Assembly: GCA_008828725.1 (NCBI GenBank)
Contig: MEHQ01003486.1
Span: 62,001 to 126,000 of the forward strand
Length of the DNA stretch: 64,000 bases
DNA from: Saccharina japonica
Lineage: Eukaryota; Sar; Phaeophyceae; Laminariales; Laminariaceae
Reading direction: 5' to 3'
Below, piece after piece: positions 21,161 to 33,100 of this stretch. Numbering within the stretch: the stretch's first letter is position 1; each line of letters begins with the position of its first letter. A program made the position numbers and the translations under genes. Under the pieces are notes generated by a model. It was given only the letters and a program-made list of their open reading frames with translations, made no database searches and was not told where the DNA came from.

Positions 21161-21443
21161 CAAACTGTAGGTTTCCGCAGGAAACCGGCGTTTGTGAGGC
21201 GGTTTGAATTCATGTAACGGAATAGTATTTGCGTAATAGGCCGACGCGAGAGCTCAACGCATGAAGCGTCCTGTCTCAGTCGGCACAAGACAGTGAGGGC
21301 AGCGAGCTCGTACGAGATTACAAAGGACACGAAATAGAGAGCTGATCTGCCTTCACTCGTACAGCTGGTCGCTCTGGTTTGGGTTTATCTTGACTTCTGC
21401 GTGTAGAATACAGCGAGACAAGTTTTTTATTGATCAACTTTCT
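21161..21443 (+). repeat. DIRS/PAT element split direct repeat A1
   Basis: Starts CAAACTGTAGGTTTCC and ends around CAACTTTC. It pairs with 27658-27941 with about 15-20 differences by eye, indicating an old insertion. Confidence 0.85.
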
Positions 21444-24252
21444 CTCATACCTGGAGGGCGAAGGGCCGATTCATAGCGAGTACTGCACGTCACGTCTGTA
21501 GACACCACGCGGACGGCGGTTGCGGCAGAACCTACTACTGCTCTAGCACCCGTCGCGAGTACCATCTTCTCTACCACGGCTTCTCCAAACCTCCGGCAGG
21601 TGCTGTTGGCCGGTCCACAGTTCTCGGTGAGACGAGCCGGGATACATGTCACAAAGCAGAGAGGGTATACGTACCGTAGGACTAAAATCGGGCCGTGTAC
21701 ATATGATACGAGTACGCATACCAAGAATTCAAAAGTTCAAGTATTCTACGTACCAGGCACGTACGTACGTATTGTATACCTGATACGAGTACCTGTTACT
21801 CGTATGATACCAGGGATCCATTTTTGAATTCCGACATGCTGGACACATTTCAGGTGTGTGACGTTGTGAGTTTGGTTCAAATACGAAGCATGTACTCGTA
21901 GGATTCTATCATACGTAGATATGTACGATTTACACAAAGCACAGTACCTGGTATACGTACGAGTACGTACAGGTAGCCGCACACGCGGTTTCGTGACAAA
22001 GGAGCAATTCGCAGGACATGCCAGGCAAGTTGAGATTTTACACCAGCAGACAGTGTAAACGGGTACAGTCGGGTGTCATACGTCACACACTAAACTTTTA
22101 GCGTATACGTGCGTAGACCACACCTTTTCTCAAGCGAGCCCGGACTAGCTTGCCTATAATTTGTTTTTCACGCATAATATCACAGTAGTCGACACCCAAG
22201 AACGATCGTACTGTCGGCCACATCGCGAGTACGAGGGCCAGATACTCCACTTCTGCTAGAACCGTTAGGTACACTATTTATTAGGACTGGTGTGAACAGA
22301 GGGCCAGATGCCGAACTCCATTGATTGGGAATCGGTTACGGCCGAAAGCGACTGCCGAAGACAAATTTGACGTCGGCATGATACCGACCTCACGGGAGGC
22401 TCATCCGGTTCCAGGTTCAGATTCGACAGGGCCGGATATCCCTTAAGTATATACATGCATGCACCGCCGAAGACTTTTCAGATTCAGACCCAGACCCAGA
22501 GTCAGATCCCACCTCGCGCACGAGTACGCGGGGCAGATACCACTTCCGCGATAGACTCCAGTTTACGATGAGCGGATTCAACTGAACAGAGGACCAGACC
22601 CCCCACGACATTGGTAAGTGGTCCTAGCCAGAGAGATGGGGCCGGTACAGGTTCAGTGGAGCCACCCCCCCCCTTCAGTACATGCACTGCAGAAGGCTCA
22701 TCCAGATTCAGCGACAGAAAAATAAGTATACACCTCTTTTGCACATGAATACGTGGACCAGCTACCCCACTCACGGATCGGTTTCGCCGGCCCTGTTTCG
22801 CGGTGAGTGTCCGTATGTTACAGGCGTCTAAGCAGATTAACACCGGGCAGAGCCGTGTGTACTCGTCACAAGAACATGACCAACCACGTTTCCACCACAG
22901 ACACCTCTCACCAGACCTTGCCAAAGGCACGTTCGTACGAACCGCCGTCACACATGCGCGGGGGTAGTTACCCTGCCCGTTTCTTATTATTCCCTGCCTG
23001 TACTCCGAAGTACATACTTTTATCTTTAATTTGTTTTACTCATTCACTCAATGGTCTCATTTACCTTTAGCTTAGGGGGGCAGTTACCCTACCTGCGTAT
23101 ACACACGCGTTCGTACACGATAAAAGGAGCGTTACGTTTGAACAGCGGGCCAGTTCCCCCACTTCACGTGCAGTCGGTCAGTGCCGAGAGTTTTTGGCGA
23201 AGGTTGATTCGTTTTCCGGAGGCAAGGGGTGAACAGAGGGCCAGTTACCCCACTTCAGATTGGAGAGTTGGTTCACCGTCTTGCCGCTGTTTGGGTTAGT
23301 GGGCCAGCTACCCCCTCCCGCTGGTGCTGTCAGTACCGGCCAAGCAGGAGGCTCACTCAGTTTCCGACGCAGTTTCAGCGGGGCCAGTCCACCCGTTCAG
23401 TACACGCAGCGATTGAAGAGGCGTACGTTTGAACAGCGGGCCGGTTTTCCCACGTCATGGGCAGTAGGTCAGTGCCGAGAGTTTTTGCCCAAGGTTCATT
23501 CGCTCTACGGAGGCAAGGGTTGAACAAAGGGCCAGTTACCCCGCTTCAGATTGGAGAGAAGGTTCACAGCTTTGCCGCTGTTTGAGTTAGCGGGCCAGTT
23601 ACCTTCTCCCTCTGATTCCGTCAGTACGGCCAAGCAGAAGGCTCACTCAGTTTCCGATGCAGTTTCAGTGGGGCCAGTCCACCCTTTCAGTAAACGCATC
23701 GCAGCAAGCCCCTTTAGAATCAGTCAGTCACAGAACTAGACCTCACTCTGCACGCGCGCGAACAGGTGCCAAACTCAGCGGGGCCGGGCACCCCTCCCGC
23801 GTACTATGGACCGTTACGTAGCCGTAGACTCACTTGTCAGAACTACAGTACATCAGATTCCGCAACCCCTCGATAGAAGACTGGGAGTCTATAACTTCAA
23901 CAGTACGCGTTTAATCGCACACACTCTGCAGGACCGAGTCGGGGGCCTGCGGAACAGGGCCAGACGGAACCACGCTGGCCAAGGGTAGACCAGTACAGAT
24001 TCGGCCCGGTCGATTCCTGGACGGGTACCGGGTTAGCACGCTCGCGGCTTCCTAACGGGGAGTCGCTCAGTTGGTCACGGGCCGAACCCCTGGTAAAAGA
24101 GTGGCATGCAAAAACAAAAAAAGCTCGATACGGTCGACCTTGACGCCGGAGGTCGACAATAAGTACTATACCAGTTAGCCGACATTTGCACCACCCTGAC
24201 GAAACAGTACCGCGGCGTCGTAGGCGACGTAGCCAGAGCCCTGAGAGAACCT
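21444..24252 (+). other. DIRS/PAT 5' internal region, no intact ORF
   Basis: A Gag-like ORF would be expected here. All frames carry stops. GGGCCAGxTACCCC phrases recur from about 22430 to 23960, sometimes in reverse. I could not identify a protein. Confidence 0.5.
23130..23720 (+). repeat. 292-bp tandem duplication inside the DIRS/PAT element
   Basis: CGTTTGAACAGCGGGCC at about 23134 and again at about 23426 begins two head-to-tail units of about 292 bp. Within each unit GGGCCAGTTACC phrases recur at shorter intervals, so the duplication is nested. The frame stays partly open (PVPPLHVQ, QRASYPTSDW), but no Gag domain is recognised. Confidence 0.7.
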
Positions 24253-25378
24253 TTGGTAGCCCCCCCAATAGACGCAACAAACATACGACGATATTTCGGC
24301 GACCTCAAAGGCGTCGGGGCCATTAACGACCTGATCACGAAAGTCACGAGGGGGGTGCCGGTGAAGGTAGCCCCCGCCGGAGCTGGTTTGGAACGTGCAC
24401 TGAGGTGCGGCAATCACCGAAATGACGCCGAGCACTTGCCAGCAATCTGGGAAAAAACTGTGAAACATATACGGCGTCAGAAATGCGTAGTGATACGGAA
24501 GGAAGCCGCGCATGAAATCCCACGGCCTCGGGTGTCATCTGAGGGAGCGGTCGTCACTCACAAGGTTCGGATCATTAACGATTTTTCGGTCGAGGCGCAG
24601 AGCAAAGGAACAAAAGGAGGACTCAATGCAGACACAGACCCAGACGCCGTACCCAATACCTATTCGCCGAAGCCTTGCTGAAATTTCTCACGGAGCTAGT
24701 CCGTCTGACAAAACAAATTGCCAAACATAGAGTTCTGATGAACAAGGTCGACGTCTCAGACGCTCTCCGAAACGCTAGGGTAGACCCAGATAAAGCCCAC
24801 AACTTCTGTCACACAGTAAGGGAGCTGATTGTAATCGATTTTCGCCTCACGTTCGGGTGGTCTGGATCCCCGGGGGCCTGGGGCGTGATGTCGGCGGCGG
24901 CCGAGCACTACTGCCACTGTTACACCCCGATCCAGACGGCTCAGCAACCGAACGAAGGAGTAGACATGATCGGACACGTTAAGAATGTGGACCGCTGGGA
25001 GGAAGGAAAACCTACGTCCGTCCCGGACGACTCCAGAGTCACAGCGTACCGGGGGGGGGGTGGGTGTTTGATCCCTTCTTCGCCACGGTGTACGTGGATT
25101 ACTATCTAGTGATGAGGGTTCAACATTCAGACCACGACACGACTGCATTAACCGCGTCGGCCTCGCTAGCCTCGGACCACGTACGAGTATTCGATCCGGG
25201 CGAAACCGGTGTCACGCCCATCTTAGCGCCGAAAAAGAGCACTAATTGGGATATCACAATCGACACCCTAGGTTTCAAGATCAATTCGCACACTATGAGA
25301 ATTTCGCTGACACGCGAAAATATCGAAGCCATAGATAACCTCCTCCACGCCCGAGTGGCCCTCGAGAAGGCGTAGCGC
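24253..25378 (+). pseudogene. DIRS-type reverse transcriptase remnant
   Basis: Three overlapping frames carry consecutive RT pieces: HKVRIINDFSVEAQS (RT motif A region entry), VDVSDALRNARVDPDKAHNF and RLTFGWSGSPGAWGVM, then VYVDYYLVMRV and ILAPKKSTNWDITIDTLGFK. The order and wording match DIRS/Ngaro-type RT rather than LTR or LINE RT. The catalytic YxDD is YVDYY here, so the second Asp is replaced by Tyr. Frameshifts near 24675 and 25064, the latter within a run of G bases, break the frame. The product is non-functional. Confidence 0.75.
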
Positions 25379-25414
25379 CAGAGCACGGGACGTTCTCAGC
25401 ATGGCAGGGAAGCT

Positions 25415-26232
25415 GTGGATCTCACATACGTAGTGCGTGCCGGCAGGTATTTCGGGTGGAGGCTGTTGAGACTCACAAGCCTTCACGACGAGCGGCACCC
25501 CAGAAACCAGAACGTAGTGCCCCTCGGAAGTGAGTTCCACGCCGACCTCAGTTTCTGGAAGTGGGCCATCAGTCAGAAACTTCTCCTATCAAGAGAAGCA
25601 GTTTGCGCCCCCTTTAATTCAGCGCTAAGACGCCCGGCCAAACGACACCATCTATCTGACGCGAGTTTCGAAGCGGTGGGCGCGTACTGTCTGGAACACC
25701 GGATGTACTGAAGATACGACCTACCGCCTTAGCTGACGCAGGAGCTAAAACAGAAGGCCGAGCGACGCGAAATATGCACCATCACTATCAGCTGTTAGGG
25801 ATGGTAGTGACCGCCTAGGCAATGCTGGAATTGATAGGTGACACCCCAGAGGCGGTAAGAAATCCCATCGGGGTGCGTGGCGATAACGTGGCTGCCGTCA
25901 CGTGGGTCAATCGTTGCGGTGGGGCTAGGGACAAGCGAGCGTGCCTACTCATAAGAATGCTCGGTCGTCTTGAAATCAAGGGGGGTTGGAGCCACGACGC
26001 TAAGCACATACCGGGGGTCCAAAACACCCTGGCGGACGGCATATCGCGCTGGCCCCGCACCGAAATAGCAGAAACGAATCGGCACCTGACCAACAGCGAT
26101 GCCTGGGTGGAGCAGCCTGTCGGTCGCCGGGGGAATATAGTTGACATCGTCCTCCAAACCAAGAACCTGCAGACCCTTCATGACGACAGCTTGTGGCGTA
26201 TCATGGCCAATGATGAGACCATGCTTGACTAG
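25415..26232 (+). pseudogene. DIRS-type RNase H remnant
   Basis: A connecting region (YFGWRLLRLTSLHDERHPRN, FHADLSFWKWAISQK) leads into HHLSDASFEAVGAYC with the first RNase H Asp. After a stop and shift, a frame from 25822 reads GVRGDNVAAVTWVNRCGG and HIPGVQNTLADGISRW, the later Asp-containing motifs. The order continues directly from RT, as in DIRS pol. Stops near 25710 and 25800 disable it. Confidence 0.7.
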
Positions 26233-26332
26233 CTCGCTTGGGCTTTACCCAGTACACACTGCCCCCCCCACCGCGTTCTCCACTGTCCATCCCACTCGCC
26301 CGGTACCGGCGCATGTAGGAACAGGGCCCAAC

Positions 26333-27375
26333 GCGCCGCGCGACACGGGCGCGGTGGCGCGTCTGATGGAGACGCCCACGCTCGCCTTAGTGGGGAAGAG
26401 TACGCAAAAGCTCTATTTGGCGAAGTGGAACCTGTGGGTGGCAGAGAGAGCAGCGCAGGGAAAGGAGGCATGGTTGCAGTACATCCCCGTCAATCCAAAC
26501 CTTAAGGGTCGCCGTTACGTACACAAGAATCAGGAGTCGACCGTAAGAGGGTACCTTGCCTCAATCAATGTTTCCCACAAGTTGTACGCAGGCTAGGAGT
26601 TTCCGACCTCACATTGCATGATTGTCGCCGTGGGAAAGGGGATCGATCGAGTTACGGAATGTCACAGAAGAAATCGCAGGTCAGGCTGCCGTCGACTAGG
26701 GCCCTTTTATTTCGAGGGAAGCGTGTAGTTTCCAGTGTGGTACACAGGGTATTCATCACGTGGTTGGGGCTGGCGGCGTCGTAGTATCTGTTGTGCCGCG
26801 CGTCTAATTTGCGGGCGTACGCGGACGGCAAAGTCCACCCCGAATTCGGCTTGACAAGCAGCTGCCTTACGTTATTTCGAGGAGAGCTCCAAGTTGCCTT
26901 CGAGAACAGAGCATCCGCGGACGCGGTACAAGTGCGGTTCGTGGCGTCGAAGACGGAGCAAAAAGAGGGCGAGGTGCACGATCACGCGGACACGCCTAGC
27001 GAGCGCTGGGGAGGTGGGGGCAGGTGCAATGGGCGCTTTCGTAGTGTTGCTGGAGCTCCTCGCTGTGCACCCCTCGCTCCCGGGAGGATCACCCCTAACG
27101 CTCAGGTTGTCCCCCCTCGGATGGAGAACATTCTCCCGGACGGAAGTGGTAGCAGCGCTGCGCCTCATGAGCGGGAGCAGCGGTCGAGAGCCGGCACAGT
27201 ACGCATTGCACTCGGGGAGAATCGGAGGAGCGAAGAAGCTGGCTGCGCAAGGCGTACCAGAGCTCCAAATCCAATGCGCGGGCAGGTGGAAATCAAGCAC
27301 GTGCATGACGTACGTGCGGGAGGCTGGAGAAGAGGCAGGATCGGTCTTCGCCGCGCTAGCGAAAACGGGGTAGAC
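26333..27375 (+). pseudogene. Tyrosine recombinase remnant of the DIRS/PAT element
   Basis: An N-terminal core-binding region (STQKLYLAKWNLWVAERAAQ, ESTVRGYLASINVSH) is followed by stops, then LCRASNLRAYADG with the first catalytic Arg, and after a frameshift ALHSGRIGGAKKLAAQGVPE with His-x-x-Arg and CAGRWKSSTCMTYVR with the nucleophilic Tyr. These residues define the lambda-integrase type. The catalytic residues survive, but the reading frame does not. It served to integrate the circular cDNA. Confidence 0.75.
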
Positions 27376-27442
27376 GCGATTCCGGGGTTTCGTGTTTAGA
27401 GAGGACCGGAGATGTGTACGGACAGGCTGGCCTTATGGTGGG

Positions 27443-27657
27443 AGATGTCACTTTGCCCCGCCGCGGAACGAGCGGGGCATACGTTTTCGGGTTAGCCTGT
27501 CTCATTAATCTTCGGGGGGTTTCCTACTGTAATGGTATTTATTAACGTGGTGTTGTTGGCGGGGTTGCCCACGGCCCTGGCATGCCTTTTTAACACGACG
27601 GTGAGCGTGCCTGACCTGCTGTAGACAAATAATGTTACAAGAATTCTTGAGCTGTAA
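27443..27657 (+). repeat. DIRS/PAT element split direct repeat B1
   Basis: Contains GCGGGGCATACGTTTTCG and TTTCCTACTGTAATGG and ends TGAGCTGTAAC, directly abutting A2. It pairs with 28068-28286. Confidence 0.85.
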
Positions 27658-27941
27658 CAAACTGTAGGTTTCCCCAGGAAACCGGCGTTTGTGTGTCGGT
27701 TTGAATTCCAGTAACGGAATAATAGTATTTGCGTAATAGGCCGACGCGAGAGCTCAACGCATGAAGCGTCCAGTCTCAGTCGGCACAAGACAGTGAGGGC
27801 AGCGAGCTCGTACGACACTACAAAGGACACGATGGAGAGAGCTGATCTGCCTTCACTCGTACAGCTGGTCCCTCTGGTTTCGGTTTGTCTTGACTTCTGC
27901 GTGTAGAAGACAGCGAGACAAGTTTGTATTGATCGACTTTC
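27658..27941 (+). repeat. DIRS/PAT element split direct repeat A2
   Basis: Second copy of A1, sharing the CCGACGCGAGAGCTCAACGC and GAGGGCAGCGAGCTCGTACG words. The B1/A2 junction carries the short overlap (AACAAAC) expected of the circular-junction sequence. Confidence 0.85.
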
Positions 27942-28067
27942 CCACCCGCCCGCCATGCCGCTCAAGAGAAGGGGGGAAACAGGTTGCAACAAGTCGGTCT
28001 TATTGTCGAGCTGTTTCTTTTTTTAATTTAATGTTGTTATCATATGGTATATATATCGTATTGGCTG

Positions 28068-28286
28068 TGAGATGTTACTTAGCCCCGCCAGGGAACCAGC
28101 GGGGCATACGTTTTCGCGTTAGCCTGTCTTGTTCATCTTCGGGGGTTTCCTACTGTAATGGTATTTATTAACGAGGTGTTGTTGGCGGGGTTTCCCACGG
28201 CCCTGGCAGGCTTTTTTAGCACGACGGTAAGCGTTCCTGGCCTGCTGTAGACAAATAATATGGCAATAATTCTTGAGCTTTAACAA
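28068..28286 (+). repeat. DIRS/PAT element split direct repeat B2 (element end)
   Basis: Second copy of B1, beginning at GAGATGTTACTTAGCCCC and ending TGAGCTTTAACAA, after which similarity stops. Confidence 0.85.
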
Positions 28287-28289
28287 CCG

Positions 28290-28800
28290 CTTAGGAAATA
28301 CGTCGTAGCGCAAGTTAGTGCCGCCAGGATATCTCACCGGGGATGAATCCCAGACATCCCTGGGAGGGGTGCCAAGGTATCATTCCCTGTGAGAGGTCAC
28401 GGAGGCCAATCATCTGGGGTCGTTTTTGAATAATGCCCTGAAGGGATAAGTAGAGATCACCCCCTGTAACAGATCGTTGAGGCCAAAACGGGTCGACCCT
28501 CCTGGTCCACTAGAGTCTTCCACATTGCAGAGGTAGAAGGTTCTGGGAAAATTCCTCATTAAAACGTGCGGAAAACACAAACAGACGGGAAAACAAAACA
28601 ACTTTCCTGATAACACCCAAACCTGATCCCACCCTGATATTATCCCATTTTGCACCCTGTTTTCACCCACAACGTGCAGAAAATTATTTTTCTTTCCGCA
28701 GGAGCCGCCGGAGGCCGTGAGCGCAAAGCGCGAACCGTTAAACGTTCAAAATTCCTAAAGTTCGTAAAATCGCCGGTTGCGAAAACAAAAAGCCGTATAG
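28290..28800. other. No gene seen
   Basis: Unique-looking sequence between the DIRS/PAT element and a tRNA-like fragment. Frames are short. I see no repeat similarity elsewhere in the window. Confidence 0.35.
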
Positions 28801-28802
28801 AA

Positions 28803-28862
28803 GCCACCGTGGAATCGAACCGGCGCAATATATACGAGGCTGGGCACCATACACCACGGGGT
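28803..28862 (-). other. tRNA-like fragment (Thr-CGT-like)
   Basis: On the minus strand, GGTTCGATTCC is a good B box, GTGGTGTATGGTGCCCAGCC resembles a D-arm with A box, and CTCGTAT looks like an anticodon loop with CGT. The T stem and anticodon stem do not pair properly and the total is about 60 nt, so it is a pseudo-tRNA or the head of a tRNA-derived repeat. R2 sequence starts directly upstream on the plus-strand right side. Confidence 0.35.
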
Positions 28863-28867
28863 TATAC

Positions 28868-29066
28868 GAAGCAGTAGCAGTGTGAAAGCAGTGTACAGCA
28901 GCACAGTACGTACAGCAGCAGTCCCGCCCACACACACCCACCCACCCCACCACTTACGTACGCAACAACCCACGTATACACACACCAACAGGTCCACCCT
29001 CCACCCACTACAACAGCAGTAGTTGGTGTGAAAACAGTGTACATCAGCTCAAGACGTATAGCAGTA
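28868..29066 (-). repeat. R2 fragment (middle part)
   Basis: Matches the CCACCCAC/ACGCACCAAC tract of R2 with the flanking GTGTGAAAGCAGT and ACAGCAGCACAGTACGTAC words. Neither R2 end is present. Confidence 0.55.
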
Positions 29067-29273
29067 GTATATGTATAGTTAAGTTAGTGAATTTTTCGCA
29101 CTTTTCGCAACGTTTCTCTTCGTACGAGCACTTCTCGGCAAAACGCTAGGTACCCCAACACGGGAGGCCCGGCCGGACACATTGGTCAAGGTTTAAGCGT
29201 GATCCGAGCACCGTAGCTCGCGTGGCGATCTCTCAATCTTATGTTTCCCGCGGCAGTGGATAAGGGCCGTTCC

Positions 29274-30022
29274 TAACGAACGAAAAAAATCGCGATTCGT
29301 GAGGTTTTGGTCGTGAATCGTGATTTGTTTTGTCACGATTCACGACAAAAACCCCACTACGATTCATGACGCCAATTATTTTACAATTTCCTCTAAAAAA
29401 AACAAATCACGATTCATGACATTTGTCGTGGCTCAAAATACGCCTGATCACGGCACTACGTAACCCACCCGACACCAACGGTATCCGATGGCCGGGATAG
29501 GGGCCTGTCAGGCTCTGCTTCGTACGCCGATTGTAGACAGCGAGCGGCTGCCTAAAGACACTGCTGGGTGCGACTAACGAGCACGCTTTGGCCTCGAAAT
29601 CTCGAGTCGGAGGAGGCCCAGCGTGAAGAAAAAGCAAAAATAATTTGAAACTCTCATGGGCCAGGCAGAGCAGACGACATGTCAGAGAGATTGGAACCTC
29701 GCGCGGACCTGGCCTGGCCGACGGTGCGTCAGGTTAGAATATCACAGACCGTGTCAGGCCTCCGCCCATGGTTCGAATTACGGACCGGGTCGGGCGCGGC
29801 CGGCCCGGCATGGCATGGCCGTGACCTACCTACGAGAGTTGACCCCCCCCCTTAAATACCGTTGGGTTTGAAAATATCGGATTTTTGACACTTTGAAAAT
29901 ATCACGAAACTTGACGAAAAAGCACCTATTTTCGTTTGGAAACAAATATCACGAATCGTGGTATTTGTTCATGCCTAAACGTCACGAATCGGTGATTTTT
30001 TTTTGTTCGTTAGGAACGGCCC
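29274..30022. mobile_element. Harbinger-like non-autonomous element H1, copy 2
   Basis: Starts GGGCCGTTCCTAACGAACG and ends with the matching complement. The flanking TAA (29271-29273 and 30023-30025) is a target duplication: other R1 copies read GTGGATAAGACGATTTCCC straight through, which is the empty site. At 749 bp it differs from copy 1 by scattered substitutions and small indels. Confidence 0.88.
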
Positions 30023-30142
30023 TAAGACGATTTCCCGGGTTCTCTGCGTGAGGTCTTATCTTGTACGTACGTGCCAGTAAGAATAATGTTCTGTTTTAGT
30101 TTTTTTGCCCCGTTTTTTTTGCCTTTCACGAGCTCATCATGA

Positions 30143-30902
30143 GGGCCCGTTTTAACGAGCGAATGAAAAATGAAAATAAAAAATGAAAAACACGAACATC
30201 CGTTTGTTTTTTTGATAAAAAAAATGCAGTGGAGTCTAAACGATAGCCAACTTTATCTGAAAAAAGTTCGCAAACACTCGCGGTGCAACTTCTTTTTTGA
30301 ATCACGGAATAGTTCAACCGGCACCGCATATGGACTCGCGGCGAGTGCGCCCAACGACGCAGCAGGATAAACCCAACTCGTACGCGCGAGGCATCCCTGA
30401 GAGCAGGCGGTGCTCGTGGTCCAACCCGCTCCATCCGGGAGGCCCTGGAAGTTGTGTTTGGGTCCTCGCCGTTTGTCTGCATACATCGGGCCGCTCTCTG
30501 GCACCCCCGTCGCAAAATATATCGCCACATCCACCTCCTGACCCTCTGGTTTCTTGTATAGGCACAGCGTGGTTATACCCTACCCATATATGCTGGCTTT
30601 GATGCCTCATAAGCTCTGCAGCAGCCCCACGCACTACTCCACCCACCGTGCGCTTGCGAACCGGTCATCCTATGTTCCTCTTGGCGATTATATCCCATAA
30701 TCAGATAATATTGCACCCCTTTTCACTAAAATTATACCCTCTGGCAATTAAAAAAAGACGAAGAACAAAAAAACGAGTTTTCGGGATCTCTACTGCTATT
30801 TTTTGCTGTTTGACCAATGAGGCTCGGTTGTTCTTTAGTTCTGCTTTTCGTTTTTATTTTCATGCATTATCTCATTTTGTATTTGCTCGTTATGACGGGC
30901 CC
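30143..30902. mobile_element. Harbinger-like non-autonomous element H2
   Basis: TIRs begin GGGCCCGTTTTAACGAGCG (left) and GGGCCCGTCATAACGAGCA (right, complement). TGA flanks both sides (30140-30142, 30903-30905), and R1 copy B reads CATGAGC through the site. The ends resemble those of H1 and of the MITE at 53827. A 3-bp duplication and GGGCC ends suggest PIF/Harbinger, although TGA departs from the usual TWA. No transposase is encoded. Confidence 0.75.
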
Positions 30903-31539
30903 TGAGCGGCTAAGAATAAACAACAGTAGTAGTAGAGCCCACCGACATACCAGTATACCAGACAGGCTGACAACAGAACATGCAGAGAGCACAGCGTTAC
31001 AACTCTGCAGAAACACCAGCAGGTAACACCGTGCGTGTGACACGCCCATCTGCGCCGTATTGCTGTGGCTAGGTATGTTTATCGGAGCCTGCCGCCCGTA
31101 TAACCCACACCATATTTCTACCCTTTTCTGCTCTGCTGCGGTGTGTGACAGACGCACGCCCACCCTGACCGGAAATGTAATGACGGCTTTCAATAAGCAG
31201 GAGTACCCCAACTACATTTTTAATCATTTGTGTTTGTTCCCCGAAGCTCACTCCAGACATCCACGAGCCATCAAACAACATGCAACGAACACAAACAACT
31301 CCACAGCCCCGGCTAGAAGCACACGCAGCAGATGTGCCTGTGACGGGTCCACCGTACTGCTGTGGCTATTAATTAGTGGTTGCTTTATCGCAGGCTTTCA
31401 TCGGTCATCAGGCACCACCACCTCCCTCTCTTCTGCTGCTGCTTGCTGCTGTGCTTGGATGTTGTATGTGCTGCCTGTTGTGCGTCTGGCGCGTCACGAC
31501 AAATATGTATAGGTATCAAATCGACATTTTCCTGGAATA

Positions 31540-33100
31540 CTTTCATTTTCAATCTCCGGCCGTGGGTCGTTTCTCGCGCTGTCGGCTGCGGGGCACGCAA
31601 GGGAGCCGTGTGTACACCACGGCGCAAGTACGGGTCCCGGCCGAGGCCCGTGGGGCGTGCTCTGGGCCTTCAAAGTCGCGAATTCCGACAGATAGCTCAG
31701 GGGAGACGTTCCGAGTTGACACCGCCTCGCAACTACTCTCCAAAACCTGTCGTACGACTTTTTTTCCCATCCGTATGAACTTTGATGGTTCAATTTTGAC
31801 CCGCCGTATGAACGGAACACAAAAAACTCGCACCACGCACGAGAAAACAAGGACCACACCGACATCGAACAAGGCACACATCAAGCGTCGTGCAGCAGTA
31901 GTTGATACCACATGTTGCATGCGTCTGCTTTGTCTGAGCTGCGTAGAGCAGTAGTAGCAGTTGTAAGAGACGCATGGAAATTTACAGGCGCATTTCATGT
32001 ATATTTGTAATTTGGTTTCAATATTTTGGAATCTACGTAAATTACGCATCATATTCATACACAGATTTACGAGTACGAACGATAGGCCGATCCACATACG
32101 TACGAATACGAGTACAGCAGTAGCACTACTGCTGAGTACATGTCTCTAGTCTTGACTACAAACTACAGAGCAGGCGAGGCGCCATTTATCGAACAGCACA
32201 GCAGTACAGCAGAAGAAGCTGCAGAACACGCAGTGACCGCTGTTCTCATTGTTGCCTTTGTGGCGGCTGTTGTTGTATCCTGTATGCGCGCGCCAGTAAA
32301 CAGCTACGAGTAGCAGGACGAATCTCGCAGATCTAGTCCTGACAGCCATGTACGAACAACGAGTACTGCTTTGCTGTGTTCTGTCTTCCATTGTGTATGC
32401 GTGTGTGTTTGATGTATGCGATTCCAGCAAAACCTCCCCCACTGATTTTAATATCACCCGCGCTTTGCAGCAGCGACTAAAAACAACAAAACCGCTAGTA
32501 CCCGTCACGGGTATGGATAGCACTTCATACTCGCCGATAATTTTGGCCCAGGGCACCCGGGTATCCAGCCGTTCGACGGGCACCCTCAGACGGGTACTCG
32601 GCTGCTAAACGCGAACGAGGGTACCCGCCCAAAAGGCATGACGTACACGTGAACCCTCTTATCTAGGACCGAGGCAGGACTCGTCGGTCAACAGCTCTGT
32701 CATAACTATCTTCTGTATATTCAGCTGTACAGAACAGCCATGATAATATCAGTACCACTGTGGGATCGACTTTAAATCCTACCAAAAATAGTGAGATCGA
32801 CTTCAGAAATGAAACAAGTCGTTAAACCTGGACACCAAACTGAAGTTTCGTAACACCGGGAGCCCACTATACCTCAGATACGATATCATCTCGTGACAGT
32901 TGTTTCGTTAGGAATGGCCGTCGCTTCTACGTTTACAACAACAGTCTATGCCACAGGTTTGCTCCCAAAATTAATCTATGAAGCATGTGCAATCTATTTT
33001 CACCTTGCGACACCCCCGGGATTTCAAGTGACTAACATCCCGAAGGCGAACCTTGCGACACCCCCGGGATTTCAAGTGACTAACATCCCGAAGGCGAACC
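31540..33100. other. Unidentified insertion within R1 copy C
   Basis: R1 similarity stops near 31540 (after GCGTCACGACAAATATG) and resumes near 33100 (TTGGAAAAGCATCTTTG). The inserted 1.6 kb has no clear inverted ends. It contains a GC-richer start, short frames without domains, and a 48-bp tandem repeat at its right end. Confidence 0.5.

Larger units (their letters stand above)
21161..28286 (+). mobile_element. DIRS/PAT-like tyrosine-recombinase retrotransposon
   Basis: The order is A1 (21161-21443), internal region, B1 (27443-27657), A2 (27658-27941), B2 (28068-28286). A1 matches A2 and B1 matches B2, the split direct repeat layout of PAT- and Ngaro-type elements, which integrate through a circular intermediate without target duplication. 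The internal region encodes in order a decayed 5' region, reverse transcriptase, RNase H and a tyrosine recombinase, and no integrase. Frameshifts, stops and an altered RT motif show it is dead. About 130 bp of unrelated sequence lies between A2 and B2. Confidence 0.85.

Noticed and set aside
32895..32925. TTCGTTAGGAATGGCC as an H1 right end
   Set aside because: Similar to the H1 terminus, but no matching left end or TAA duplication was found nearby.
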